From Pseudorhodoplanes sp. (GTDB lineage Bacteria; Pseudomonadota; Alphaproteobacteria; Rhizobiales; Xanthobacteraceae), in contig JAVSMS010000001.1 of assembly GCA_032027085.1 (NCBI GenBank), forward strand, positions 758,285 to 822,284: a stretch of 64,000 bases of DNA, in the 5' to 3' direction. The position numbers and the translations under genes were made by a program. Shown here piece by piece: positions 35,651-45,007 of this stretch. The notes beneath the pieces are model-generated. The model was not told where the DNA came from and did no database searches. It saw nothing but the letters and a program-made list of their open reading frames with translations. Within the stretch, counting starts at the first letter, position 1, and every line of letters starts with the position of its first letter.

Positions 35651-36637
35651 ATGCGCAATCGTCGCGAATTCATCGTATCGACAGCAGGACTCGCGGTCGC
35701 TGCCGCCATCATCGGCACGAACGCCTCAACTGCCCTGGCACAGGATTGGCCGCAGCGGCCGGTGACGATCATCGTGCCGTTCGCCGCGGGCGGCAATACT
35801 GACGGCATTGCACGCATCACGGCGCAGCGCCTGACAGAAACGCTTGGTGGCCAGTTCGTGGTCGAAAACCGGCCCGGCGCCGGCGGCGCGCTTGCGGCCG
35901 AGACCGTGGCAAAGTCCCCGCCTGACGGCTACACGCTGCTCATCGCCGCCCTGCCGGTCATGGCCATCGTGCCAGCAATCAATAAGGTGCGTTACGATGC
36001 GCAGAAGAACTTCACGCCAATTACCAACATCGCGACCAATCCGTTCGTGCTGGTTGTGAACAAGGACGTTCCGGTAAAAACCCTCAAGGAATTCATCGCC
36101 TATGTAAAGGCTCGCGACGGACAGTTGACATACGGCTCCGCCGGCATCGGTAGCCTTAATCATCTCTCCATGGCGCTCTTCCTAAAAAAAGCCGGTATTG
36201 AGATGACGCACGTGCCCTACAAGGGGAATGCACCGGCATTATCCGACGTCGTCGCGGGTCACGTTCCGGCGATGTTCTCAAATTTCTCGGACGCGCTGCC
36301 GCAGGCCAATGCCGGTCACGTGCGTATGCTAGCGCTCTCCTCGAAGGAGCGTTCGCCGCTCGCAAAGGATCTTCCGACCGTGGCTGAATCTGGCTTTCCG
36401 GATTTTAACATCCTGACCTGGAATGGCCTGATGGCACCGTCCGATACACCAAAGCCGATCGTTGACAAGATCGCTGGGGTCGTCGCCGCGGCGATTAAGG
36501 ATCCAAAATTCTCCGCGCGGCTCTCCGAATTCGGCGTCGATCCGCTCGGCAGTTCCCCGGAGGAATACAGGACGATGCTCGCCAAAGATGTCGCGACCTG
36601 GGCCGACGTCGTTAACATTGCCGGCGTCACGCGATAG
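35651..36637 (+). CDS. TctC/Bug-type tripartite tricarboxylate transporter binding protein
   Basis: About 328 aa periplasmic solute receptor. Signal peptide MRNRREFIVSTAGLAVAAAIIG with twin Arg, cleaved after ALAQ, then the Bug signature WPQRPVTIIVPFAAGGNTDGIAR, VENRPGAGGALAAE, PYKGNAPALSDVVAGHV. Bug proteins bind carboxylated or aromatic acids. No TctA/TctB membrane genes are nearby, as is common for orphan Bug receptors. First gene of a three-gene operon. Confidence 0.92.
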   Translation: MRNRREFIVSTAGLAVAAAIIGTNASTALAQDWPQRPVTIIVPFAAGGNTDGIARITAQRLTETLGGQFVVENRPGAGGALAAETVAKSPPDGYTLLIAALPVMAIVPAINKVRYDAQKNFTPITNIATNPFVLVVNKDVPVKTLKEFIAYVKARDGQLTYGSAGIGSLNHLSMALFLKKAGIEMTHVPYKGNAPALSDVVAGHVPAMFSNFSDALPQANAGHVRMLALSSKERSPLAKDLPTVAESGFPDFNILTWNGLMAPSDTPKPIVDKIAGVVAAAIKDPKFSARLSEFGVDPLGSSPEEYRTMLAKDVATWADVVNIAGVTR

Positions 36638-36646
36638 GAGAGATGG

Positions 36647-37858
36647 ATGGGCATGTCTCCTGTCCTGATCGCAGGCGGTGGCCCGGTCGGCATCATTACC
36701 GCTGTCGCTCTCGCACAGCGCGACATCCCAGTTCGCGTGTTTGAGGCCGCGCAAAGCGTCAACGACGCACCGCGCGCTTCGACTCTGCACCCGGCGACGC
36801 TGGAAATGCTGGCGGATATGGAATTACTGGATGGGATCATTGCGCGCGGACTTGTCGCGCGCACCTTCCAGTTCTGGGACAGGCCGACCAGGAGCGTGGT
36901 CGCTGAATTCGACCACGCGATCCTGAAAGATGACACACCATATCCGTTCGTCGTTCAGTGCGAGCAGCACAAGATCGCCAATATGGGCATCGCTAGGCTA
37001 AAGACATTCAAGCATGCTGAGGTGAATTTCGCATCGCCGGTCATAGCGATTAACCCGCTGGATGATCGTGTCGAGATTACCGTCGAGATATCCGGCAAGC
37101 CGCAGACTATCTCGGGTAGCTATCTTGTGGGTGCAGACGGCGGCCGTTCGCTGGTGCGAAAGTCGCTCGGCATCGACTTCGAAGGATATACATTCCCCGA
37201 ACGGTTCCTTGTACTGACGACGCTGTTCGATTTCGCAGCCGAGCACGGCGTTGCATATCGCGCCTATTTCTCCGACCCGGACGAGTGGACCAACCTGTTC
37301 AAGGTCGCCGGTGACGACGGCAAGGGCCGCTGGCGTGCGGTTTTCCCAACCCTGCCCGGCCAGACTGACGAGGACGTCCTCAACGAGATGGCGACCGAAT
37401 CCCGCCTTCAGAAATTTTTCCCGAAGGCGGGACGCTATGAGATCGTCCATCGCAACATATATCGCGTGCACCAGCGTGTCGCAGCGAATTTCCGGCACGG
37501 CCGTGTATTTCTTGCGGGCGACTCTGCGCACGTCAACAACCCCATTGGCGGGCTCGGGCTCAATTGCGGCATCCATGACGCCACTCATCTTGCAAAGTTG
37601 CTGTCGACCGTGCTGCGCGAAGAGCGCCCGCACAGCGACCTCGACACCTACGATGCCGTGCGCCGGCCGATGAACATCGAATATGTGCAGCAGCAGACCA
37701 TCGCCAACAAGAAGCGGTTGGAGGAAAAGGATCCCGCCGTCCGGGAGACCAATTTCGAGTCCCTGCGCCGCATGGCCGAAGATCCGCCTGCACATCGTGC
37801 GTTCCTGATGCGCACATCCCTTCTGGAGAGCGTACGCAAGCAGAAGGCTGCCCCATGA
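36647..37858 (+). CDS. FAD-dependent aromatic-ring monooxygenase (PheA/TfdB family)
   Basis: A 403-aa flavoprotein monooxygenase. It has the FAD dinucleotide motif VLIAGGGPVGIITAVAL, the DG motif (GADGGRSLVRKSLGIDFEG) and the GD motif FLAGDSAHVNNPIGGLGLNCGIHDA. Such enzymes hydroxylate phenolic acids with NAD(P)H and O2. Its neighbours (UbiD/UbiX, Bug receptor) suggest a phenolic carboxylic acid substrate. Starts 9 nt after the receptor gene. Confidence 0.9.
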   Translation: MGMSPVLIAGGGPVGIITAVALAQRDIPVRVFEAAQSVNDAPRASTLHPATLEMLADMELLDGIIARGLVARTFQFWDRPTRSVVAEFDHAILKDDTPYPFVVQCEQHKIANMGIARLKTFKHAEVNFASPVIAINPLDDRVEITVEISGKPQTISGSYLVGADGGRSLVRKSLGIDFEGYTFPERFLVLTTLFDFAAEHGVAYRAYFSDPDEWTNLFKVAGDDGKGRWRAVFPTLPGQTDEDVLNEMATESRLQKFFPKAGRYEIVHRNIYRVHQRVAANFRHGRVFLAGDSAHVNNPIGGLGLNCGIHDATHLAKLLSTVLREERPHSDLDTYDAVRRPMNIEYVQQQTIANKKRLEEKDPAVRETNFESLRRMAEDPPAHRAFLMRTSLLESVRKQKAAP

Positions 37859-38772
37859 CCGCTAATTCCAGGCTGAAGATCGCCGTCCCCGATCTGATCT
37901 CGAATTCTTACTTTCCGGCCGTCGCCGCCGTCGAGCTTGGCAAGTTCAAAGACCATGGCTTTGACGCGGAGATCGAGCTGGTCTTTCCGGTCAACAAAGC
38001 CTACGCAGCTTTGCGCGATGGCACGGTGGATTGCGTCGCGGGATCAGCCCATTCGGCTCTTTCAACATTTCCGGAATGGAGGGGCGTGAAGCTTGTCTGT
38101 GCGCAGGGACAAGGCATGTACTGGTTCCTCGTCATGCGCTCAGATATCGAATGCGCGCGTGGCGACGTGAGTGTCGTCAAGGGCCGCAAGATTGGTGCCG
38201 CTCCCTGGGTCGATCTCGGCCTGAAGCAGTTGCTGGTCGCCGCCGGCATCGATGAAATGCGCGACAACGTCACAATTGCGCCCGTGCCGAATACGGGAAG
38301 TTCCAGCGTCAATTTCGGCCTAATGGCGGCGAAAGCGCTGGAAGAGCGGCTTATCGATGGCTTTTGGGCCAACGGAATGGGCACGGAAGTCGCAGTGCGC
38401 AGCGGCGCAGGCAAGGTCGTGCTCGATATACGGCGCGGCGACGGCCCGCCCGAGTGTTTCAACTACACAATGGCTTCGCTTGCGGTAAACGATGATTTTT
38501 TCGCGCAAGACCCGGGCGCCTCTGCACGCCTTATCGCCGCAATGAACGAGACGCATGCGGCTCTGAAGGGAGATATCGCACTGGCGGAACAGGTCGGCCG
38601 CAAGGTCTTCCCGGAACGTGAGGCGTCGCTGATCGCCACTTTGGTGGAACGCGACCTGCCCTATTACACCACGTCAATTTCGCAGGACTTCATTGCCGGC
38701 ATGAACAACTTCGCACGCAAGCGTGGCATCCTTTCAGGAAATCCCGCATACAAGGATGTGGTGGCGGTCTGA
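37855..38772 (+). CDS. SsuA/THI5-like binding protein without signal peptide
   Basis: A 305-aa protein with the fold pattern of NMT1/THI5-like and sulfonate-type binding proteins (LKIAVPDLISNSYFPAVAAVELGKFKDHGFDAEIELV...AYAALRDGTVDCVAGSAHSAL). It has no signal peptide or lipobox, so it should be cytoplasmic, unlike transporter receptors, and no ABC permease genes are near. It overlaps the monooxygenase stop (ATGA). It could be a cytosolic ligand-binding or enzyme protein acting on the monooxygenase product. Confidence 0.7.
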   Translation: MTANSRLKIAVPDLISNSYFPAVAAVELGKFKDHGFDAEIELVFPVNKAYAALRDGTVDCVAGSAHSALSTFPEWRGVKLVCAQGQGMYWFLVMRSDIECARGDVSVVKGRKIGAAPWVDLGLKQLLVAAGIDEMRDNVTIAPVPNTGSSSVNFGLMAAKALEERLIDGFWANGMGTEVAVRSGAGKVVLDIRRGDGPPECFNYTMASLAVNDDFFAQDPGASARLIAAMNETHAALKGDIALAEQVGRKVFPEREASLIATLVERDLPYYTTSISQDFIAGMNNFARKRGILSGNPAYKDVVAV

Positions 38773-38821
38773 TTGCTCCGCTTGAGCTGCGACTGCGCCA
38801 GCCTGTCGGTTGCAATCGACA

Positions 38822-40195
38822 TTACCGTTGCCCCAGTTCGGGTACCAGGCAATCCTGCCATCCCGGAACGTCGGCGACGTCCGGAAACGTCTCTCCGAAC
38901 GGACGCGTTGCATCGACGCCGACGGCCGATGAAATGCGGGCAGCGGTAGAGCGCGTTTCGCCAACGGAGGGATCAAGTGGCCCTGCCGGCAACTCATCGA
39001 CCAGGAACACATCGCGATCGGGACGCACGCGGAAGCAGGTGGCCCATTCCACTTCGGCTGAATCGTGAATATTGATATCTGGCTCGACGACTATCACCCA
39101 TTTGGGGCGGATGTTGCTTGCCATGGTAGCCAGGATTGCCTGCCGAGCCTCTCCGGCGAAGCGCGGCCGCATGGAGATCACCACTCGGAATGACACGCCT
39201 CCCGAGGGCGAGATCGCGACGCGTTCGATTGTGGGGAACTGTGCTCGCAACGTCCGGCAAACCGACGTCTCGAACGGAATCGATTTCAGGATGTGATTTT
39301 CGGTGATTGGCTTACCAGTCAAAAGACCCTGGAAGTACGGCCGTTGCCGATGCGTGATGGCTGTTATCCGTGCGACAGGTTTGTGGGAGGCCGGCGTGTA
39401 GTAGCCAGTGTATTCGCCCAGCGGACCTTCCGAAACGGCACTGTCCAGGTCGACCTCAAACTCGATGACAACCTCGGCCGTGGCCGGGACTTCAAGATCA
39501 ACGGTCTTGCAACGGACCAGTTCGACGGGCGCGCCCCGTAAGCCGCCAGCAATGTACCAGTCATCAGTATCATCGCTGGTCTGCACTTGGCAGGTGTATG
39601 CAAGAATGGGATCGACGCCGATGACAATAGCCCCCACCGGAGTTATCCCGGCGCGCTTGCATTTCAAAAGATACTTGCCGAAACGATGAAACGGCTGAGC
39701 AAAGAACGTGAAGTGATCACGATCGATGATTTGCGCACGGTAATGCCCGATGTCGCTGACGCCGATTTCCGGATCCTTCGAGATGAAAATGCCGGCGGTG
39801 ATGTAACGTCCGCCGTCCTGAGGGCTGTAGATCGGGATCGGAAAGCGGGTGATGTCGATCTCGTCACCGGTCAGCACGACCTCGTGACTCGGCGCACCGC
39901 TTGAAACCAGAACTGGACCGATCGGATTGTTTAAACCCGACAACACCTTTTCAAATATCGTTTGTTCCGTTGCCTCGAACGCCAGCAAAGCTTTCTTGCG
40001 CGTGGAGTAGACCCCGCCAACGAGAGGATATTGCGTCCCGTTTTGCGTAAAGATGATGGCAGGTCCCTGCTGCGCGTAGCTCTGCTTAAGCACCTTTGCA
40101 ACATCGTATTGCAGGTTGACTGGCCGATCGATCTCTATCAGGTCGTCATGATCACGAAGGGTCTGAAGAAACTCCCGAAAATCATTGTAGGGCAT
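38822..40195 (-). CDS. UbiD-family prenyl-FMN decarboxylase
   Basis: About 457 aa from ATG 40195 (MPYNDFREFLQTLRDHDDLIEID, the family start). UbiD features: ELVRCKTVDLEVPATAEVVIE, GPLGEYTGYY with the conserved Glu, and an AISPSGGVSFRVVISM segment. These enzymes (de)carboxylate aromatic or alpha,beta-unsaturated acids using prenylated FMN. It follows ubiX by 7 nt on the minus strand, so cofactor supplier and enzyme are co-made. Confidence 0.93.
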   Translation of the reverse strand: MPYNDFREFLQTLRDHDDLIEIDRPVNLQYDVAKVLKQSYAQQGPAIIFTQNGTQYPLVGGVYSTRKKALLAFEATEQTIFEKVLSGLNNPIGPVLVSSGAPSHEVVLTGDEIDITRFPIPIYSPQDGGRYITAGIFISKDPEIGVSDIGHYRAQIIDRDHFTFFAQPFHRFGKYLLKCKRAGITPVGAIVIGVDPILAYTCQVQTSDDTDDWYIAGGLRGAPVELVRCKTVDLEVPATAEVVIEFEVDLDSAVSEGPLGEYTGYYTPASHKPVARITAITHRQRPYFQGLLTGKPITENHILKSIPFETSVCRTLRAQFPTIERVAISPSGGVSFRVVISMRPRFAGEARQAILATMASNIRPKWVIVVEPDINIHDSAEVEWATCFRVRPDRDVFLVDELPAGPLDPSVGETRSTAARISSAVGVDATRPFGETFPDVADVPGWQDCLVPELGQR

Positions 40196-40202
40196 CGATG
40201 GC

Positions 40203-40835
40203 TCACTTATTGCTGGCGATCTTCTGATTTCCTGGCGCGCACCCTCTTTCGTCGTGTTTTCTGAGCTTGCGCATCTGGCCATTCCAGCGTTTCGCGAAAG
40301 GAGCAGAAAGCCCGAATTGATCGAGCACACGTGCAACGATGTGATCGACAATATCGTCCACCGATTGCGGATGGTTATAGAAGGCCGGCATCGGAGGCAG
40401 AATAGTCACGCCCATGGCAGCCAACTTGAGCATGTTTTCGAGATGTATGGGAGACAGCGGGGTTTCGCGCGCGACGAGCACCAGCTTGCGTCGCTCCTTG
40501 AGAATGACGTCGGCGGCCCGGTGCACGAGATGTTCGCCATAACCATGCGCAATGCCGCTCAACGTCCGCATCGAGCAGGGAATGACGACCATTCCGTCGG
40601 TCAGGAAAGAACCGGAAGAGACGGAAGCACCCATATCCGCCAAGTTATGTGTTACGCTGGCCAGCGTGCGGACATCATCGACGCTATAGGGCGTTTCATG
40701 CTCGATAGTTTGTTGCGCCCACTTAGTGATGATGAGATGCGTTTCCACATCGCATTTCTTTAGGGCCTCCAGCAGGCGGATCCCGAGAATCGCGCCGGTC
40801 GCCCCGGTCATTCCTACGATCAATCGCCGCTTCAT
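40203..40835 (-). CDS. ubiX: UbiX-like flavin prenyltransferase
   Basis: About 210 aa. ATG 40835 has GGAAGG 9 nt upstream and begins RLIVGMTGATGAILGIRLLEAL, the FMN-binding start of UbiX. Further hallmarks: VVIPCSMRTLSGIAHGYGEHLVHRAADVILKERRKLVLVARETPLSPIHLENMLKL and MPAFY near the end. It makes the prenyl-FMN cofactor for the two UbiD enzymes of this region. Divergent from the MarR gene. Confidence 0.93.
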   Translation of the reverse strand: MKRRLIVGMTGATGAILGIRLLEALKKCDVETHLIITKWAQQTIEHETPYSVDDVRTLASVTHNLADMGASVSSGSFLTDGMVVIPCSMRTLSGIAHGYGEHLVHRAADVILKERRKLVLVARETPLSPIHLENMLKLAAMGVTILPPMPAFYNHPQSVDDIVDHIVARVLDQFGLSAPFAKRWNGQMRKLRKHDERGCAPGNQKIASNK

Positions 40836-41019
40836 TGGCCTTCCTTTTCTGCAACCCAAAATTTCGTTGCGATCTACTGGGACATTTGCGTCGGCCGGTA
40901 CGATCAATGTGATAATTATAATCGCCAACAATGTTAGTTGACAACCTTATTTAACAGCACTAATGGACTGCAGAGAGCGCTCACATCTATGCTGCAGCGC
41001 GGAAAATGTCGAAGCAGAC

Positions 41020-41544
41020 ATGACCATTATCCTCAGTTCCAACCGGCTTGAAAGAAAGCGGCGAGAAGCGGTCCGATCTCGAACAATTGTCGATCGTCAT
41101 CGCTATTTCGAAGGCGTCGCCCAAGCGCGGTTCGTTTTGCGCAAGGTGTTTAGGCTGATTGAGGAGCAGGCAAAGCTCGCCGGACTTGATCCGCTCGAGC
41201 ACCAAGGATTGATTCAAATCTATGGGAGCCCGAGCAAACGCTTGCGCGTGAAAGAAGTCGCCGAGCGACTGGATATCGCTCCGGCATTCGCTTCCGGACT
41301 TGTGAAATCGCTGGAGCGGAAAGGTTACGTCACCCGTGTGCGCAGCGAAGACGACCAGCGCGTTATGTTTTCGGCGATCACGGCGAAGGGAATGAATACC
41401 CTGCACCGCATAGACGAGCAGGTACACGTCCATGTCGAGTATTTCGCCCGCCAGCTTGATCAGAATACGCGCGAGGCGGTCATATCGATAGTGATGTTCT
41501 ATGTCGGGATTTCGCTCGCGACCCCGAGCGCGGCAAATGCCTGA
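41020..41544 (+). CDS. MarR-family transcriptional regulator
   Basis: About 174 aa from ATG 41020. Winged-helix region: LDPLEHQGLIQIYGSPSKRLRVKEVAERLDIAPAFASGLVKSLERKGYVTRVRSEDDQRVMFSAITAKG, the MarR pattern with the DDxR wing. It is divergent from ubiX-ubiD and upstream of the second ubiD, so it probably senses an aromatic acid and controls both. Confidence 0.88.
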   Translation: MTIILSSNRLERKRREAVRSRTIVDRHRYFEGVAQARFVLRKVFRLIEEQAKLAGLDPLEHQGLIQIYGSPSKRLRVKEVAERLDIAPAFASGLVKSLERKGYVTRVRSEDDQRVMFSAITAKGMNTLHRIDEQVHVHVEYFARQLDQNTREAVISIVMFYVGISLATPSAANA

Positions 41545-41617
41545 GGACCATGCCGATCACGGCTGCAAACGCCGGGCTACGAGATAATTGTTATGTTCAT
41601 CAAAGCAGGAGTTGCAA

Positions 41618-43063
41618 ATGGCGTACCGTGACATGCGTGATTATCTGGCGGTGCTTCAGCAGCAGGGGCTCCTCCGGCGCGTGAGCCGCGAAACCGACCA
41701 CAATTGGGAGGTGGCCTGCCTCGCCAAGTGGATGTATCAGGCGCTGCCGGTCGAACGACGATTTGGTCTGTATTTCGATAACATCAGGAACTCAAAAATT
41801 CATGTCATCACCGGTGCGCTCGGCGCCTCGCCGGCCAGCGTTGCGCTCGCGCTTCAGTGCGAGGTCGAGGAAATTAATAACAAGGTCATCGAGGCCCTGC
41901 GCCGCCCGTTGAAGCCGCGCGTCGTAGATAAAGGTTTTTGCCAAGAGGTGGTTTTCACCGGCAAGGACGCCGGCCTCGGCAGGCTACCGATCGTGACCTG
42001 GACGCCGGGCAAGGACAAGGCGCCCTATCTCACCACCATCGTCGTCACGCGCGACCACGACACTGGGATCGCCAATATGGCGGTCTATCGCACCATGGTG
42101 CGGGATGATCATAGCCTCGTGGTCAATCTCTCTCCAAACCGCCAAGGGACGATCAATGTCAAGTCCTGGCACGACAAGGGCAAGAAGGCACCGATCGCCT
42201 GGGTGATTGCGGCCGAGCCCGCAGTTCACCTCGCCACCGTCGCCAACCTGCCCTACGGCAAGGACGAAATCGAATTGGCTGGCGGCCTGACAGGCGAGCC
42301 AATCGAACTCGTTCGCTGCAAGACAATTGACCTGTTGGTTCCGGCTCGATCCGAGATCATCGTCGAAGCCGAAATCGCCCCCGGCGAAGTCGATAATGAA
42401 GGCCCCTTCGGCGAGTTTGCCGGCTATATGGGCGTGGTGGACAAGCGCCCGGTCGCGCATGTGACGGCTTTGACACATCGGAAAGATCCAGTTTTCTATG
42501 GCTACACCAGCCAGATGCCGCCGTCGGAAAGCACCACGATCCAAAGCCTGATGAATGCTGGCGTAATCCTGCAAATGCTCCGGGATCACATCGGAGAGCA
42601 ATCGGTGACCGACGTGTGGATCGACCTGACATTCGGCGGTCTGCTCGCCCATTGCATCATCGCGATGACGCCGAAATTCCCAGCGCATGGGAAAAAGGTC
42701 GGCCGCATCGTTGCCGACGCGACGCTGATCAAGCGGGTAACCGTCGTCGATTCGGATGTCGACATCCGCGATCCGAGCCACATCGAATGGGCGATGAACT
42801 CCCGTTTCAGTCCACAGCGCGACACGGTTCTGATCGATGATGTTTACGTTCCGCTGCAGATCGATCCGTCTGTACGCGACGCCTACGGCAAGGTCACGCA
42901 GGGATCAAAGATGGTCATCGACGCCACGCAGAAGATCGAGTCGGGACCCTTCTCGCTGCCGCCGAAAGACATGATGATGAAGGCGCTGGACGTGTGGAAG
43001 GCGAGCGAGCTTCCGGAATTTCCGATCCCGAAGCGGGCTATGTTGCGCCTCGAAAATTCGTAA
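41618..43063 (+). CDS. second UbiD-family decarboxylase
   Basis: About 481 aa. ATG 41618 follows AGGAG. MAYRDMRDYLAVLQQQGLLRRV start; EIELAGGLTGEPIELVRCKTIDLLVPARSEIIVEAEI and GPFGEFAGYMG are the family core with the conserved Glu; C-terminal IEWAMNSRFSPQRD. Clearly a paralogue, not a copy, of the 38.8-kb gene, so a different substrate is likely. It depends on UbiX for cofactor. Confidence 0.93.
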   Translation: MAYRDMRDYLAVLQQQGLLRRVSRETDHNWEVACLAKWMYQALPVERRFGLYFDNIRNSKIHVITGALGASPASVALALQCEVEEINNKVIEALRRPLKPRVVDKGFCQEVVFTGKDAGLGRLPIVTWTPGKDKAPYLTTIVVTRDHDTGIANMAVYRTMVRDDHSLVVNLSPNRQGTINVKSWHDKGKKAPIAWVIAAEPAVHLATVANLPYGKDEIELAGGLTGEPIELVRCKTIDLLVPARSEIIVEAEIAPGEVDNEGPFGEFAGYMGVVDKRPVAHVTALTHRKDPVFYGYTSQMPPSESTTIQSLMNAGVILQMLRDHIGEQSVTDVWIDLTFGGLLAHCIIAMTPKFPAHGKKVGRIVADATLIKRVTVVDSDVDIRDPSHIEWAMNSRFSPQRDTVLIDDVYVPLQIDPSVRDAYGKVTQGSKMVIDATQKIESGPFSLPPKDMMMKALDVWKASELPEFPIPKRAMLRLENS

Positions 43064-43096
43064 CGGCGCTTGAGCAGAAGTTGTTGACACCGCATG

Positions 43097-43119
43097 GAAT
43101 GGCCGGATCCCGGCCATTC
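43097..43119. terminator. hairpin between convergent ubiD and TRAP operons
   Basis: Perfect 10-bp stem GAATGGCCGG / CCGGCCATTC around ATC, between the two convergent transcription units; only a short T-rich tail follows. Confidence 0.55.
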
Positions 43120-43188
43120 GCGTTTATTGCCGCGGCTCCCGGTGCACGTTAGCTGCGCGCCTCGCGTGCTCGACAGCTCCGTTCCGAG

Positions 43189-44466
43189 CTAGCGGAAGAG
43201 TTGAAGCGGCCACAAGGTGATGGCCGGAATGTAGGTCAGCACCAGGAGCACGCCGAGATAGAGGAAAAAGAAGGGAAGCACGCCTCGATAGAGGGCGGGC
43301 AACGGCGTTCCAAACAAGGCATGAGACGCAAAGAGGTTGAGCCCAAACGGCGGCATGAACATGCCGACCGCCAAATTGACAGTGACCACAATGCCGAAAT
43401 GGACCGGATCGACGCCTGCTTTGTAGGCAATGGGCGTCAGCAACGGCGTCAGCATCAAGATCGCAGCCGGCGGCTCGAGGACGCTGCCGACGAACAGCAG
43501 CACGAAGTTGATGACAAGGAGCAGGACCCAGGTATCCAGGCGCAGGGCATCGACAAAACCGATCAGCTTGCCCGGCAGGCCGCTGGTCGTGATCAGCCAG
43601 GCAAAGGCGCCCGCCGCAGACACGATAATCAGGATCTGCGCAATCAGCACGACCGAATCGATAGTGATCTGCCAGAGCTGCGACCAGTCCAGCTCGCGGT
43701 GGATGAAGACGGAGACGATGATGGCATAGACGCAGGCGAATCCGGCCGCCTCCGTTGGAGTGAAGATGCCACCGTAGATGCCGCCGAGGATGACAATTGG
43801 CGCGAGCAACGACCAGATGGCCTCTCTAGTCGTCGCCCAGATATTCTTCCACCGCGCAGCCGCCGTGATAGGGATCATCTTCGCGCGCGCATGGAGATAG
43901 ACATAGACCGAGAGCACGAAGGCGACGAGAAGGCCCGGCACGAAGCCGGCCAGGAACAGCACCGTGATCGACTGCTGCGCGGTGACGGCATAGATGATCA
44001 TCGGGATCGAGGGTGGGATAATGACATCAATCACGCCGGAGGCCGTCACCAGGCTCACCGAGAAGCGGTCGCCATAGCCGTTTTTGCGCAACGCCGGGAC
44101 GGTGAGCTTGCCGATGGCGGCAACACAAGCAACGCTCGAGCCTGACAGCACGCCGAAGGCCGAGGAGGACGCGATCGTTGCAAGCGCGAGCGAGCCGCGG
44201 ACTCCACCCACCAACGACAGGATCATCTCTATCAGCCGGCGTGCGATGCCGCCGCGCGCCATGATGTCTCCAGCATAGATGAATAGCGGGACCGCGAGCA
44301 GCGGAAAACTGTCGAGACTTCCGAACATCGCCGTATGCACGGCATGCACCGGACTATCGACGATGAAGACGCCAGCCAGTGCCGTCGCCATCAGCACGAG
44401 AAAGATCGGTACGCCGATCGCAAGCAGCACCAGCGGCAGAACGACGAGGACAAATATGCTGGTCAT
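43189..44466 (-). CDS. TRAP transporter large permease (DctM)
   Basis: A 425-aa inner-membrane protein with about 12-13 hydrophobic segments and DctM motifs (PVHAVHTAMFGSLDSFPLLAVPLFIYAGDIMARGGIARRLI, SGSSVACVAAIGKLTVPAL, IPPSIPMIIYAV, GGIFTPTEAAGFACVYA). Sodium- or proton-coupled import of carboxylates with DctQ and DctP. Confidence 0.95.
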   Translation of the reverse strand: MTSIFVLVVLPLVLLAIGVPIFLVLMATALAGVFIVDSPVHAVHTAMFGSLDSFPLLAVPLFIYAGDIMARGGIARRLIEMILSLVGGVRGSLALATIASSSAFGVLSGSSVACVAAIGKLTVPALRKNGYGDRFSVSLVTASGVIDVIIPPSIPMIIYAVTAQQSITVLFLAGFVPGLLVAFVLSVYVYLHARAKMIPITAAARWKNIWATTREAIWSLLAPIVILGGIYGGIFTPTEAAGFACVYAIIVSVFIHRELDWSQLWQITIDSVVLIAQILIIVSAAGAFAWLITTSGLPGKLIGFVDALRLDTWVLLLVINFVLLFVGSVLEPPAAILMLTPLLTPIAYKAGVDPVHFGIVVTVNLAVGMFMPPFGLNLFASHALFGTPLPALYRGVLPFFFLYLGVLLVLTYIPAITLWPLQLFR

Positions 44467-44485
44467 CGGATATGCCGGGCTGCCA

Positions 44486-44998
44486 TCATCGGGTACGGCC
44501 GCTGAGGACGGCGGCGCCGAACATTACTGCGGTCAGCGCAAGGCCGAAGACCAGGAAGGCCTGGGGTATCCACATCGGCATATGTAGCGCGTCGCTGCGC
44601 TGGTCGAAGAGATATAGCATGGCGACAATTTGGTAGCCGGCTGCGGCGACGAGCGTCAGGATCACTACCGAGACGATTGCGCCGATTGCGAGAAGTCCCC
44701 AGCGGATCGCGGACGAGGCGTGATCGATGAATGCCTCGATGCGGATATGCTGGTTACGCCACGCCGCTACGGGGGCGGCGGTAAAGACAATCAGGATCAT
44801 CAAGAACAGCATCAGCTCTTCCGCCCACGTGAAGGGAGAGCCAAAGACATAGCGGCCGGTCACGTTGGCGACGTTGATCACGACGATCGCCAGCAGCGAG
44901 AGCGCCGCGATGACGAGGCAGATGCGACAGACGGCGTCGCCGAGGCGGCCGACCAAGCCGCCTGCGGACGCCGTCTCGATTTGACGCTCGGTTGTCAT
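44486..44998 (-). CDS. TRAP transporter small permease (DctQ)
   Basis: A 170-aa protein with four hydrophobic segments; the VTGRYVFGSPFTWAEELMLFLMILIVFTAA stretch is the DctQ signature. Lies between DctP and DctM genes on the minus strand, spaced by 9 and 19 nt. Confidence 0.92.
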   Translation of the reverse strand: MTTERQIETASAGGLVGRLGDAVCRICLVIAALSLLAIVVINVANVTGRYVFGSPFTWAEELMLFLMILIVFTAAPVAAWRNQHIRIEAFIDHASSAIRWGLLAIGAIVSVVILTLVAAAGYQIVAMLYLFDQRSDALHMPMWIPQAFLVFGLALTAVMFGAAVLSGRTR

Positions 44999-45007
44999 TG
45001 CGGCCGA

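Noticed and set aside
40911..40945. Operator for the 41-kb MarR gene (GTTGACAAC core)
   Set aside because: Only a short core is symmetric; the outer arms do not pair, so it was not listed as a site.
43201..44145. 314-aa charged plus-strand frame opposite DctM
   Set aside because: Gln/Asp/Arg-rich shadow of the hydrophobic permease codons.
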